The translations under genes were made by a program, and so were the position numbers. Of a stretch of 64,000 bases of DNA, positions 10,026-18,929 are shown piece after piece. This DNA is from Sodalis sp. dw_96. GTDB lineage: Bacteria; Pseudomonadota; Gammaproteobacteria; Enterobacterales; Enterobacteriaceae. The stretch covers positions 1 through 64,000 of the forward strand of contig NZ_JAAVUT010000020.1 in NCBI RefSeq assembly GCF_018449575.1, read 5' to 3'. Position 1 is the stretch's first letter. Each line of letters opens with the position of its first letter. The notes below the pieces were generated by a model. That model made no database searches. It was not told the DNA's origin and saw only the letters and a program-made list of their open reading frames with translations.

Positions 10026-10943
10026 ATGTTGTCTACGATTAAAAGAACATTTGCGGTATGCTGTATTGCAATCACTCCGTTTATTAGCCAGAACCTGATG
10101 GCGAAGCCTATAACCATCGGCATGTCTTTTCAGGAAATGAATAATCCTTATTTTGTCACCATGAAAGCCGCATTAGACCAAGCCGGTAAAGATATTGGCG
10201 CCACCGTGTATGTTGCCGATGCCCGTCATGATGTTTCTAAACAAATAAACGACGTGGAAGATATGCTGCAAAAGAAAATCGATATCCTGCTGATTAACCC
10301 GGCGGATTCGGTGGGCGTCCAGTCGGCGGTGCTTTCCGCGCATAATGCCGGGGCGGTGGTGGTTGCCATTGACGCTCAGGCGGAAGGCCCGATAGACTCT
10401 TTTGTCGGCTCCAAAAACTATGATGCCGGCTTCCTTGCGGGGCAGTATCTGGGCAAAAACCTGAACGGTAAAGGGAAAGTCGCCATTCTGGACGGTATTC
10501 CGGTGGTACCTATTCTGGAACGGGTGCGGGGTTTTGAAGCCGCGATGAAAGCCTTCCCCGATATTAAAATCGTCACCAAACAGAATGGTAAACAGGAACG
10601 GGATACCGCCCTTACGGTAACCGAAAATATGCTGCAAGCCAATCCGGACCTGGCGGGAATATTCAGCGTGAACGATGTGGGCGCGCTGGGTGCCCTGGCC
10701 GCCATTCAAGCCAGCGGGTCGAAAGTCAAGCTGGTGAGCGTGGACGGTCACCCGGAAGCGATCAAAGAAATCATGAAACCCAACTCCCCCTTTATTGCTA
10801 CCTCCGCGCAGTTTCCCCGCGACCAGGTCAGGATCGGCCTTGGCATCGCGCTGGCAAAATATTGGGGCGCCAACGTGCCCAAGACCATACCCGTTGATGT
10901 CAAGTTGATTGATAAATCCAACGCTCAGGGTTTTAGCTGGTAA
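10026..10943 (+). CDS. Periplasmic sugar-binding protein of a ribose-type ABC importer
   Basis: 305 residues. I start at the ATG at 10026, preceded by AGGAG seven bases upstream; the ORF extends 13 codons further but without that site. A signal peptide (about 1-25, ending LMA-KP) precedes a type I periplasmic-binding fold of the RbsB/Peripla_BP_4 family, with ITIGMSFQEMNNPYF, a typical first strand, and GIFSVNDVGALGA and SVDGHPEAI late in the protein. It should bind the cluster's substrate and deliver it to the ATPase and permease encoded downstream. Confidence 0.9.
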   Translation: MLSTIKRTFAVCCIAITPFISQNLMAKPITIGMSFQEMNNPYFVTMKAALDQAGKDIGATVYVADARHDVSKQINDVEDMLQKKIDILLINPADSVGVQSAVLSAHNAGAVVVAIDAQAEGPIDSFVGSKNYDAGFLAGQYLGKNLNGKGKVAILDGIPVVPILERVRGFEAAMKAFPDIKIVTKQNGKQERDTALTVTENMLQANPDLAGIFSVNDVGALGALAAIQASGSKVKLVSVDGHPEAIKEIMKPNSPFIATSAQFPRDQVRIGLGIALAKYWGANVPKTIPVDVKLIDKSNAQGFSW

Positions 10944-10954
10944 CCGACGGCTAT

Positions 10955-11014
10955 ACCCAAAACATTTCAGTTGCAGCTAACACAGCTGCGGCTTGAAAGA
11001 TAAAGGGTATATAT
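10955..11014. repeat. Minimal 60-bp ERIC-end-like palindrome
   Basis: Bounded by TATACCC and GGGTATA, with the ERIC-like CAGTTGCAG near one end and a GCAGC...GCTGC inner pair. It lies between the binding-protein and ATPase genes, so it would be transcribed inside the operon as a hairpin and could tune the ratio of binding protein to membrane components. Assignment to the ERIC family is tentative. Confidence 0.45.
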
Positions 11015-11069
11015 ATTTCCGGCCGCCCTCAACCCACAGCGGCCGCATTTGCCCGGCGAGGAATTTATT

Positions 11070-12560
11070 ATGACATCCTTATTGCAGCTCAAGCAGATAA
11101 AAAAGTCATTCCCCGGTGTTAACGCGTTAAACGGTATTGACTTGACCGTTGAGCATGGGGAAATTCATGCATTGCTCGGTGAAAACGGGGCAGGCAAATC
11201 CACCTTGGTAAAAGTATTGTGTGGTATTTATCATCCCGATGAGGGAGACATTATTATTGAGGGTAAATCCAGGAAATTCGGGAATTATCGGGAAGCCATT
11301 AACGCCGGTGTCGGTATTATTTTTCAGGAATTTTCGTTAATTCCTTATCTGGATGCGGTTGAAAATATTTTTCTCAATCGGGAAATACACAATTGCTGCG
11401 GATTTTTAGACAGAAAGGCCATGCGTCGCAAGGTAAACCAGATTTTCAAGCGCCTGGAGGTGAAACTGGATTTGGAACGACCGGTGGAGCAGCTGAGCGT
11501 GGCGCAGCAGCAATTTGTCGAGATCGCCAAGGCATTATCCCTGGATGCGAAAATCCTGGTATTGGATGAACCCACGGCGACGCTCACGCCAGACGAGGCG
11601 GAACATCTGTTCAGCGTGATGCGCGACCTTAAACTGCTCGGGGTCGGCATGGTGTTTATTTCCCATCATCTGGAGGAAATTTTCCAGATTTGCGATCAGA
11701 TAACGGTCCTACGGGACGGTGAGTACATCAGTACCGTCCCCACCTGCTCCACCGACATTGAACAACTGGTGAACATGATGGTGGGCCGCAAGGTGGAAAA
11801 CGCCTTTCCGGTTAAAAACCATCTTATCGACCCCCACACCCGTTTGCTGGAGGCCGCTATCCAGCATAAAAAAAACGGCGTCACCGATGAATTCCATCTG
11901 CTGCAAGGAGAGATCCTCGGTTTTGCCGGCCTGGTGGGCTCGGGGCGGACAGAGCTGGTGTCCGCGATGATCGGCGCGCGGCCCTGCTATCGCAAAAACA
12001 TCAAGCTGCGGGGGGAACCGACGGTGCTCCGCTCCCCGGCCCAGGCGCTGGAGCACGGCATCGGGCTGCTGCCGGAAAGCCGCAAAAGCGAAGGGCTGGT
12101 GCTGCCCTTTACCGTGTCGCAAAACATCACCCTAAACCGCCATGAAAAAGCGGTCCGCATTTTTATCAATGCCCGTAAAGAGCGCGGCATTGTCCAGCGA
12201 TTGATCAAAGCCGTGGGGGTGAAAACCCCGAGCGGGGATACCCAAGTCAATACCCTCAGCGGCGGTAATCAGCAAAAGGTAGTGATAGCCCGTTGGCTGA
12301 ACAACGATTGCAATATCTTGATTTTTGACGAGCCGACCAGAGGAATCGACGTGGGGGCGAAAGCGGAAATCTATCTTCTGATGCAGCAGCTGACTGAAAA
12401 AGGCATCTCGATCATCATGGTCTCGTCCGAACTTCCTGAAATCATCGGCATTTGCGACCGGGTATTGGTCTTTCGCGGCGGACATATCGTGGCGGAACTG
12501 ACGGGCGGACAGATCGAGTCAAACACTATCATGTTACATGCAACGGGGAGCTCATTATGA
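11070..12560 (+). CDS. Ribose-type sugar ABC transporter ATP-binding protein
   Basis: 496 residues with two fused ABC domains, as in RbsA/XylG/AraG. The first has Walker [10 protein letters not shown], the family's altered signature LSVAQQQ and Walker [10 protein letters not shown]. The second has the usual degenerate P-loop [17 protein letters not shown] and [12 protein letters not shown]. The start at 11070 (MTSLLQLK) follows CGAGGAA; the ORF could extend seven codons upstream without reason. It overlaps the permease start by 4 bp (ATGA), indicating coupled translation. Confidence 0.92.
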   Translation: MTSLLQLKQIKKSFPGVNALNGIDLTVEHGEIHALLGENGAGKSTLVKVLCGIYHPDEGDIIIEGKSRKFGNYREAINAGVGIIFQEFSLIPYLDAVENIFLNREIHNCCGFLDRKAMRRKVNQIFKRLEVKLDLERPVEQLSVAQQQFVEIAKALSLDAKILVLDEPTATLTPDEAEHLFSVMRDLKLLGVGMVFISHHLEEIFQICDQITVLRDGEYISTVPTCSTDIEQLVNMMVGRKVENAFPVKNHLIDPHTRLLEAAIQHKKNGVTDEFHLLQGEILGFAGLVGSGRTELVSAMIGARPCYRKNIKLRGEPTVLRSPAQALEHGIGLLPESRKSEGLVLPFTVSQNITLNRHEKAVRIFINARKERGIVQRLIKAVGVKTPSGDTQVNTLSGGNQQKVVIARWLNNDCNILIFDEPTRGIDVGAKAEIYLLMQQLTEKGISIIMVSSELPEIIGICDRVLVFRGGHIVAELTGGQIESNTIMLHATGSSL

Positions 12561-13546
12561 GCAGTATCGGCAACGCTTCTTCCCGCGATGTGATGACCCC
12601 ATCATCACGCCGCGTCTATTGGGACAAATGCATGCGCCATCCGGCGGTTTTCCCGTTACTGGGATTTATCGTGCTGTTTGTCCTGATGGTTTTTCTGAGC
12701 GGCAGTTTTCTAACCTTCAATAACCTTACCAACGTGGCGCGACAGGTGTCCATCAACGCCATCATCGCCGTGGGCATGACCTGCGCCATTCTCACCGGCG
12801 GGATTGATTTATCGGTAGGGTCGGTCATGGCGCTGTCGGGCACGGTGGCGGCCGGCCTGATGATAACCGGCATACCGATGCCCCTGGCGCTGTTGGCCGG
12901 ATTATTGATTGGCGCGCTTTTCGGCGCCATCAACGGCGCCTGCGTGGCTTACGCCCGGATGCCGCCGATTATCGTTACCCTGGCCTCCATGAGCGTTGCC
13001 CGGGGGCTTGCCTTGATTTACACCGGTGGTTATCCGGTTTCCGGCTTGCCGGACCCCTTCGCCTTTTTCGGCCGTGGCGAGGTGATGGGTATCCAGGTAC
13101 CGATTCTGATTATGGCCGGCATCTACATTATTGCCTACGCCATGCTCAATCATATGTCGTTCGGACGGTATGTCTACGCCATCGGCGGTAACGAAGAGGC
13201 GGCCCGCCTCAGCGGTATCCGCATCTCACGCTACAAACTGCTGGTGTATGTCATCAGCGGCCTGACCGCCGCCCTGGCGGGCCTGGTTTTGACCTCGCGG
13301 CTGATGAGCGGACAACCCAACGCCGGGGAGGGGTTTGAACTGGACGCCATCGCGGCGGTGGTGCTGGGGGGCACGGCCATTACCGGCGGCAAAGGGGCCA
13401 TCATAGGTACGCTGGTGGGAGCCATGATGCTGGGCATCCTCAACAACGGACTGAATTTGATGGGTGTTTCCCCTTATGTGCAAAACGTCATCAAGGGCGG
13501 CATCATTCTGGCGGCGATTTATATCAGCGCCGAGAAACGTAAATGA
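12557..13546 (+). CDS. Ribose-type sugar ABC transporter permease
   Basis: 329-residue RbsC-family inner-membrane protein with about eight to ten hydrophobic segments and the family motif [15 protein letters not shown], plus [18 protein letters not shown] near the end. The ATG at 12557 overlaps the ATPase stop by 4 bp, with GGGGAG upstream; longer in-frame starts lie inside the ATPase gene. Together with the genes at 10026 and 11070 it forms a complete importer with a single, presumably homodimeric permease. Confidence 0.92.
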   Translation: MSSIGNASSRDVMTPSSRRVYWDKCMRHPAVFPLLGFIVLFVLMVFLSGSFLTFNNLTNVARQVSINAIIAVGMTCAILTGGIDLSVGSVMALSGTVAAGLMITGIPMPLALLAGLLIGALFGAINGACVAYARMPPIIVTLASMSVARGLALIYTGGYPVSGLPDPFAFFGRGEVMGIQVPILIMAGIYIIAYAMLNHMSFGRYVYAIGGNEEAARLSGIRISRYKLLVYVISGLTAALAGLVLTSRLMSGQPNAGEGFELDAIAAVVLGGTAITGGKGAIIGTLVGAMMLGILNNGLNLMGVSPYVQNVIKGGIILAAIYISAEKRK

Positions 13547-13567
13547 TTCTTTTATCAAGGAGGCCAT

Positions 13568-15052
13568 ATGGCCTGTTTTCTAGGCATTGATATCGGCGGT
13601 ACGGTCACCAAAGCCGGTTTATATAGCGCCGATGGGCATGAGGTGAGCGTGGCCGAACGCTATGCCGAGGTATTATCGCCGCAACCGGGTTTTACCGAGC
13701 GGGATATGGAGGAACTCTGGCAGACGGTGTGCGACGTCATCCGCGAGGTGGTATATGACAGCCGGGTAAATCCCACCGATATTCTCGGCGTCAGCTTCTC
13801 CTCCCACGGTAAAGGACTTTACGCCATCGACCATGAGGGCAGCCCGGTGCGCAACGGCATCATCTCATCCGATACCCGGGCACTGTCGCTGGTGCAGCAG
13901 TGGCAGGAACAGGGCGTCGACAGCCTCACCTACCCCCGCGGGCTGCAACAGCTGTGGACCGCACATCCGGCCACTCTGCTGCGCTGGCTGAAAATCAACG
14001 AACCGGAGAACTACGCTCGCATTTCGGCGGTGCTGATGGTGCACGACTACGTCCGCTACCGCCTGACCGGCGTCATCGCCGCCGAAGTGACCAATATTTC
14101 CGGCAGCAATCTCTATAACCAGCATACCCGGGACTATGACCCGCAGTTGATGGAGGCTTTCGGCATCAGCGAGGTGCGTCATAAAACCGCCCCGGTGGTG
14201 GGTTCCACGGAACAGGCCGGCACAGTCACCGAGTCCGCGGCGCTCGCCTGCGGGCTGGCGGCCGGTACGCCGGTCTACGGCGGATTATTCGATGTGGTGG
14301 CATCGGCGGTGTGTTCCGGCGTATGCGACGACCGGATCCTGAGCGCCGTGGCCGGCACCTGGTCCATCGCCACCTGTGTCACCGATAGCATTATCCCGGC
14401 GGAGTATCCCTATGTCTGGGGCAGTTACTGCGTCCCGGGGAAATATTTCGTGCATGAGGGCAGCCCGACGTCAGCGGCCAATCTGGCCTGGTTTATGCGA
14501 AATTTCTGCGGTGACCAAGACACCCCCTACCAGCAGTTCGATCAGTGGGTGGCTGAGCGCAGCGGGCATGATACGGAAATCGTGTTCCTGCCCTACCTGT
14601 TTGGCTCCAATTACAGCCTCAATCTGGCGGGGGGATTGGTGGGCATGCGGTCGCACCATGAGAAAGCGGATATTATTTACGCCCTTTACGAAGGGATTGT
14701 GTTTTCCCATTTGCTGCACCAGGACCGTATCCTGCAGCTTAATCCACAGGTGAAGCGCATCCGTATCACCGGCGGACCGACCCATTCGCCGGTATGGATG
14801 CAAATGTTCGCCGATGCCGGCAACCTGCCGCTGGATGTCATTGATATCAAGCAAAGCGGCTGTCGCGCCGCGGCATTATGCGCCGCCGTCGGCCGGGGAT
14901 ATTATGCCGATTTCGCCGCGGCTATCGCCGCAACCCAGCCCTATGTCCGCACCTATATGCCGCAAAAGGAGGCCCATCTTCAGCTGCGCCGGCAAATGGC
15001 CCGCTATCTCAACACCGCCAAGGCATTAAGCGAGGTGAGCTATGCCCAATGA
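13568..15052 (+). CDS. FGGY kinase, L-xylulokinase-like
   Basis: 494-residue FGGY kinase that resembles E. coli LyxK (YiaP, 498 residues) along its whole length. It has DIGGTVTKAGLYS, LSPQPGFTERDMEELW, MVHDYVRYRLTG, GTPVYGGLFDVV and RITGGPTHSPVWMQMFADAG. LyxK converts L-xylulose to L-xylulose 5-phosphate. AAGGAGG at 13557-13563 fixes the ATG at 13568. It overlaps the epimerase gene by 11 bp. The pairing with a SgbU-like epimerase strongly suggests the phosphorylated product is L-xylulose 5-phosphate. A second, different FGGY kinase lies in the same cluster. Confidence 0.85.
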   Translation: MACFLGIDIGGTVTKAGLYSADGHEVSVAERYAEVLSPQPGFTERDMEELWQTVCDVIREVVYDSRVNPTDILGVSFSSHGKGLYAIDHEGSPVRNGIISSDTRALSLVQQWQEQGVDSLTYPRGLQQLWTAHPATLLRWLKINEPENYARISAVLMVHDYVRYRLTGVIAAEVTNISGSNLYNQHTRDYDPQLMEAFGISEVRHKTAPVVGSTEQAGTVTESAALACGLAAGTPVYGGLFDVVASAVCSGVCDDRILSAVAGTWSIATCVTDSIIPAEYPYVWGSYCVPGKYFVHEGSPTSAANLAWFMRNFCGDQDTPYQQFDQWVAERSGHDTEIVFLPYLFGSNYSLNLAGGLVGMRSHHEKADIIYALYEGIVFSHLLHQDRILQLNPQVKRIRITGGPTHSPVWMQMFADAGNLPLDVIDIKQSGCRAAALCAAVGRGYYADFAAAIAATQPYVRTYMPQKEAHLQLRRQMARYLNTAKALSEVSYAQ

Positions 15053-15929
15053 TGACACCGTAACGACGGATAAAAGGATTTGCCTGGGTATTTATGAAAA
15101 AGCCCTGCCGCCGCAGCTGGACTGGCCGCAGCGTCTGGATACCGCTCGCGACCTGGGATTTGATTTCCTGGAGATCTCCATTGATGAGCAGCCGGAACGG
15201 CAGCGGCGCCTGGATTGGGATCGGCGGGAACGCCTGGCGTTTACCCAGGCCAAATTGGACAGCGGCGTGGCGGTGCCCAGCATGTGCCTGTCGGCCCATC
15301 GACGTTTTCCGTTCGGCAGCCGGGACGGCATTATTCGCCAGCGGGCCTATCAGCTAATGGAAAAGGCGCTGGCGCTGGCGGTGGATCTCGGCATCCGTAA
15401 TATTCAGCTGGCGGGCTACGATGTCTATTATGAACCCTCCGATCGCCATACCAGGGCGCGCTTTATCGAAGGAATACACTGGTCGGTGGAGCAGGCGGCC
15501 AAGGCACAGGTGATGCTGTCCATCGAGATTATGGACACCACCTTTATCAACAGCATCAGCAAATGGCTTGAGTTCGAGGCGCTTATCCAAAACCCCTGGT
15601 TTACCGTTTATCCCGATCTCGGCAATCTCAGCGCATGGGGCAATAACGTGGCGGGGGAATTGACCAAAGGCATTCATAAAATCACCGCTATCCATCTCAA
15701 AGATACCTCGCCGGTGACGCCGGATTCACCGGGAAAATTCCGCGATGTGCCGTTTGGCGACGGCTGTGTGGACTTTGTGAACGCCTTCGAGACCCTCCGG
15801 GAACTGGACTATCGCGGCCCCTATCTGCTGGAGATGTGGGCGCGGGGCAAAGCGGATGACATCGACCGGGTGCGTTACGCCAAAACCTGGCTTGAGCAGC
15901 AGATGCGATTGGGGGGATGGGTATGTTAA
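15042..15929 (+). CDS. L-ribulose-5-phosphate 3-epimerase family protein (SgbU/UlaE-like)
   Basis: 295 residues. LGIYEKALP, DFLEISIDE, PSMCLSAHRRFPFGSRD, LAGYDVYYE, IEIMDTTFINSISKW, YPDLGNLSAWGN and FRDVPFGDGCVDFV are near-identical to E. coli SgbU/UlaE, TIM-barrel enzymes that interconvert L-xylulose 5-phosphate and L-ribulose 5-phosphate. It begins inside the end of the kinase gene (11-bp overlap). No L-ribulose-5-phosphate 4-epimerase lies in the window, so the last step to D-xylulose 5-phosphate must be supplied from elsewhere. A slightly longer N-terminus (about 13 residues) than SgbU is the only oddity. Confidence 0.88.
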   Translation: MPNDDTVTTDKRICLGIYEKALPPQLDWPQRLDTARDLGFDFLEISIDEQPERQRRLDWDRRERLAFTQAKLDSGVAVPSMCLSAHRRFPFGSRDGIIRQRAYQLMEKALALAVDLGIRNIQLAGYDVYYEPSDRHTRARFIEGIHWSVEQAAKAQVMLSIEIMDTTFINSISKWLEFEALIQNPWFTVYPDLGNLSAWGNNVAGELTKGIHKITAIHLKDTSPVTPDSPGKFRDVPFGDGCVDFVNAFETLRELDYRGPYLLEMWARGKADDIDRVRYAKTWLEQQMRLGGWVC

Positions 15930-16048
15930 CGCGGCGCTTTTAGCCTAAACGCTGGAAAATGCCGATTACGGCCAATCAGGATCTTTGCTACGGCGTGCTC
16001 ACGCCGATGGGAAAAAGAGTGTGTTCTATTAATGAATTAAGCAAAAAC

Positions 16049-16155
16049 TATACTCGTCATACTTCAAGTTGCAGGTGGGTTGGCAATACTCGGCCCCTCC
16101 TTCGGCCTCGCCCCTTCGGAGCCGTTGCCTGCAATTCGAATTACTCGGTATATAT
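16049..16155. repeat. ERIC-ended element with a foreign interior
   Basis: Begins TATACTCGTCATACTTCAAG followed by TTGCAGG, as the ERIC at 47002 does, and ends TTGCCTGCAATTCGAATTA. The middle (CGGCCCCTCCTTCGGCCTCG) does not match the ERIC core and forms its own GC-rich repeat. It lies in the 237-bp gap between the convergent epimerase and regulator genes. Confidence 0.6.
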
Positions 16156-16166
16156 ATTTATTTGAT

Positions 16167-17168
16167 TTAAACCGTTAGCTCTCCGGGTACATACTCCCGT
16201 AGCGGCGTCTGCATATTTTTTGGCTTTTCTATCAGTCTGAATAATATCTCCGCCGCTTTTTCACCCAGTAATACCGTGTCGTGATATATACCGGGAATCC
16301 GCTGTCCATAGGATTCACAATAGGGGGGGGTATCTATGGAAAAGAATTTTATCTGATTAAAGATGTTAAGCTGGTTACAAATCGACATGGCGCCAAGGGT
16401 AATTATTCCATTCAGGCCGACAATATATTGCGGCCAGCGTTCTTTATCCGATAGCAAATTTCTCAGGGCCTGTTCCTGGGAATCAAATTTATAATCCCCA
16501 TAGATGATTTCAACCTGTTTATTATTACCGATCAACGCACCCATGATACCGGCGGTACGATCTTTGGTAATCTCCGAATCCTCGGGACCACCGACGATCA
16601 GCAGGCGCTGCTCCGGCTGCTCCGCCAGAAAGCGGCCGGCACGCACGCCGATCTCGATATTATTCAGAAATACGCCGCTCAATTTTTTACCATACATATC
16701 GCGGTCGATAAGCACCAGGGGAATTTGGTATACATCCGCCAGGTCCAGATAGGCCGGAGAATAAGCCTTGTCATCACGCACAGCGGAAAGCAATATTCCG
16801 CAAGCCTGGTAACTAAACAGGGTTTGAATGGCCAACTCTTCCGCCGCTTCGCTGTCATCGGTATCAAATAACATTATCTGATAGCCTTTATTCCTGGCGA
16901 TGCGGGATACGGTCTGAATTAAGTGCGAATAAAAGGGATTATAAGTACTGCTGGTCACCACGCCGATAATACGGCTGCTGTTTTTTTTCAATCCTTGAGC
17001 AAAGGCATTGGGTACATAATTAAGCTCTTTGGCGATGGAAAGTATTTTTTCCCGCGTCTCGGATTTAACTAAATGAGGCTGATTAAAGACGCGTGAAACA
17101 GTAATATTGGTGACATTGGCGCGCCGCGCTATATCAATAATGGTTGAATTGGCGTTTTCTTTTTTCAC
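16167..17168 (-). CDS. LacI-family transcriptional regulator of the polyol cluster
   Basis: An N-terminal helix-turn-helix (TIIDIARRANVTNITVSRVFNQP) and a hinge (NAFAQGLKKNSSRIIGVV) precede a periplasmic-binding-like sensor domain. I prefer the GTG at 17168 (333 residues), preceded by AGGAAGG, because it puts the helix-turn-helix at the usual distance from the start. The ATG at 17213 adds 15 residues and has no visible ribosome site. It is convergent with the catabolic genes and is the obvious candidate to bind the CG-centred operators at 6921, 7031 and 9863. The inducer is unknown. Confidence 0.88.
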   Translation of the reverse strand: MKKENANSTIIDIARRANVTNITVSRVFNQPHLVKSETREKILSIAKELNYVPNAFAQGLKKNSSRIIGVVTSSTYNPFYSHLIQTVSRIARNKGYQIMLFDTDDSEAAEELAIQTLFSYQACGILLSAVRDDKAYSPAYLDLADVYQIPLVLIDRDMYGKKLSGVFLNNIEIGVRAGRFLAEQPEQRLLIVGGPEDSEITKDRTAGIMGALIGNNKQVEIIYGDYKFDSQEQALRNLLSDKERWPQYIVGLNGIITLGAMSICNQLNIFNQIKFFSIDTPPYCESYGQRIPGIYHDTVLLGEKAAEILFRLIEKPKNMQTPLREYVPGELTV

Positions 17169-17499
17169 CTGCCTTCCTAAATCCTTGCTGTCAATATAGA
17201 CACTGTTTTCCATTGTAGGGAAGCCAGGGCGATAGCGCTACTTTTATTAGTGCTAACCCCTCGTATTCCCCGCGCCGGTGCCAAGCCCCCCCTTTACCTG
17301 ACTCGCCGGTTCATCGCCTCCCGCGGCAGGCCTCAATGCAGATCTTTTGTCAAGGGGCTAAAACGGCAGGCTTAGGACGGGTAATAGCGGCGTTTTATCG
17401 TTACAATGGACATCGGATCCAGATCCACATCAACGTGGCAAGACGCCTGCAGGGAGAACGCCCCCCTAATTTTTTTTTACCTATCGGGAGGAGAACACG
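17169..17499. other. Intergenic region between the LacI-type gene and slyX
   Basis: About 330 bp (286 bp if the upstream ATG is used). It must contain the divergent promoters of the regulator and slyX. No copy of the cluster's operator is visible, so autoregulation through that site is not indicated. No gene was seen. Confidence 0.5.
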
Positions 17500-17718
17500 A
17501 TGGAATTATCGCAATTCGAACAGCGTTTGGATTTGCTTGAAGGCCGATTGGCCTTTCAGGAAGTTACCATAGAAGAACTCAACCAAACCGTGGTGGCCCA
17601 CCAGCGGGATATCAGCCGGCTACAGGAACAATTGCGCTTACTGTCCGAAAAGCTGCGCACGCAGCAAACCTCAATGATCGCCTCGCCGTCCGAAGAAACG
17701 CCCCCGCCGCACTATTGA
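17500..17718 (+). CDS. slyX: SlyX family protein
   Basis: 72 residues, nearly all predicted coiled coil (heptads over about residues 5-55: [20 protein letters not shown]), with the SlyX ending PPHY. Function is not established. Start supported by GGGAGGAG upstream. In E. coli slyX lies directly beside divergent fkpA; here the polyol cluster separates them. It is convergent with slyD across a hairpin repeat array. Confidence 0.93.
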   Translation: MELSQFEQRLDLLEGRLAFQEVTIEELNQTVVAHQRDISRLQEQLRLLSEKLRTQQTSMIASPSEETPPPHY

Positions 17719-17760
17719 AGACCGGGAATTCACTCGAAAAAGGCCCGCCGACACCGATGC

Positions 17761-18045
17761 AGAAGCAAACGTGTTAAAGGGAAACCGCGCTGATGGGGTC
17801 GAATCGGGCATGGGTTTTCTGCCCGACCGAGCGCCCCACAGCACGGTAAGCCCGCTATCACCAATGCGGAACCAAACGTGTTAAAGGGAAACCGCGCTGA
17901 TGGGGTCGAATCGGGCATGGGTTTTCTGCCCGACCGAGCGCCCCACAGCACAGTAAGCCCGCTATCACCAATGCGGAACCAAACGTGTTAAAGGGAAACC
18001 GCGCTGATGGGGTCAAAGCGGACGTGGTTTTTCCGGCCGGCGACA
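17761..18045. repeat. Tandem 107-bp hairpin repeat, two full copies plus a decayed third
   Basis: AAACGTGTTAAAGGG recurs at 17767, 17874 and 17981, exactly 107 bp apart. Copies 1 and 2 contain inner arms TCGGGCA/TGCCCGA (17804-17810 with 17820-17826; the same 107 bp on) around a nine-base loop. Outer complementary stretches are ACCGCGCTG (17784-17792) and CAGCACGGT (17839-17847), plus GGGG/CCCC. The third copy has mismatched arms and breaks off near 18040. The array fills the gap between convergent slyX and slyD. Related copies lie at 23401 and 54192. Confidence 0.9.
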
Positions 18046-18061
18046 GCCGGCCCTTAAATCC

Positions 18062-18631
18062 TTAATGACAGCCGCAGCCGCCGTTACCGTCGCAGCTACC
18101 GCCGCCTTCGTGGTCGTGACCATGCCCGCCGCAGCACTCATCGCCATGTTCATGCTCATGATCGTGCTCGCCATGGACATGCCCATGCTCAAGTTCTTCG
18201 GCAGTGGCTTCACGAATGGCCAGCACTTCCACGTTGAAATTGAGGTCCTGTCCGGCCAGCATATGATTGCCGTCCACCACCACATGATCGCCGTCGACTT
18301 CGGTGATTTCCACCGGAACCGGACCTTGATCGGTCTCAGCCAGAAAACGCATACCCACTTCAAGCTCTTCGACGCCCATAAAAACATCTTTAGGGACGCG
18401 CTGAACCAGATTTTCGTCGTAATGGCCGTAAGCGTCATTGGCGGTGATATGCACGTCAAAATGGTCCCCGACGTCATGTCCGTCCAGGGCTTTTTCCAGG
18501 CCGGAAATCAGTGAACCATAACCATGCAGATAGTCCAGCGGCGCACTCACCGGAGACTCATCGACCAAAACGCCATCTTCTGTACGTACCTGATAGGCCA
18601 GACTGACCACCAGATCTTTTGCAACTTTCAT
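18062..18631 (-). CDS. slyD: FKBP-type peptidyl-prolyl isomerase and metallochaperone SlyD
   Basis: 189 residues. The FKBP domain is split by the insert-in-flap chaperone domain (about 75-120, GHYDENLVQRVPKDVF). The C-terminal tail (about 148-189) is rich in His and Cys (HGHVHGEHDHEHEHGDECC, ending GGCGCH), as needed for Ni binding and hydrogenase maturation. SlyD is also the host factor for phiX174 E lysis. The ATG at 18631 gives the normal N-terminus MKVAKDLVVSLAYQ. Downstream is the hairpin repeat array shared with slyX. Confidence 0.96.
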   Translation of the reverse strand: MKVAKDLVVSLAYQVRTEDGVLVDESPVSAPLDYLHGYGSLISGLEKALDGHDVGDHFDVHITANDAYGHYDENLVQRVPKDVFMGVEELEVGMRFLAETDQGPVPVEITEVDGDHVVVDGNHMLAGQDLNFNVEVLAIREATAEELEHGHVHGEHDHEHEHGDECCGGHGHDHEGGGSCDGNGGCGCH

Positions 18632-18725
18632 GATATCTCCTACCGTTGGATACTAAATTGGCGCAGATTCTATCGAAAAAAAACACCTATGTATCCTCCA
18701 GCTTAAAAAAACCTGGCCAGGAAGG

Positions 18726-18929
18726 CTACTCCGGATCAAAAATACCGATAATGTGCTCCGGGACCGGCCTTTTCTCCGCGTTTGTTCCGTCGGTTTGCCT
18801 CTGAGTGAAACCACATTTCACACAGATCACGCTGTCTACGTCGCTATCACGCCACAGGGCCAGAGTATCCTTGCTTTGACATTGAGGGCATACCGCACCG
18901 GCAATAAAGCGTTTGCGCTTAACCGTCAT
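18726..18929 (-). CDS. yheV: YheV family putative zinc-ribbon protein
   Basis: 67 residues with two CxxC knuckles, CPQC and CVKC, about 20 residues apart, forming a likely zinc ribbon. Function is unknown. It overlaps the end of kefB by 11 bp and is followed 94 bp later by slyD, the conserved order kefG-kefB-yheV-slyD. Confidence 0.92.
   Translation of the reverse strand: MTVKRKRFIAGAVCPQCQSKDTLALWRDSDVDSVICVKCGFTQRQTDGTNAEKRPVPEHIIGIFDPE

Noticed and set aside
17761-18045. Possible CRISPR array
   Set aside because: The unit is 107 bp of continuous repeat with no variable spacers and no cas genes nearby.
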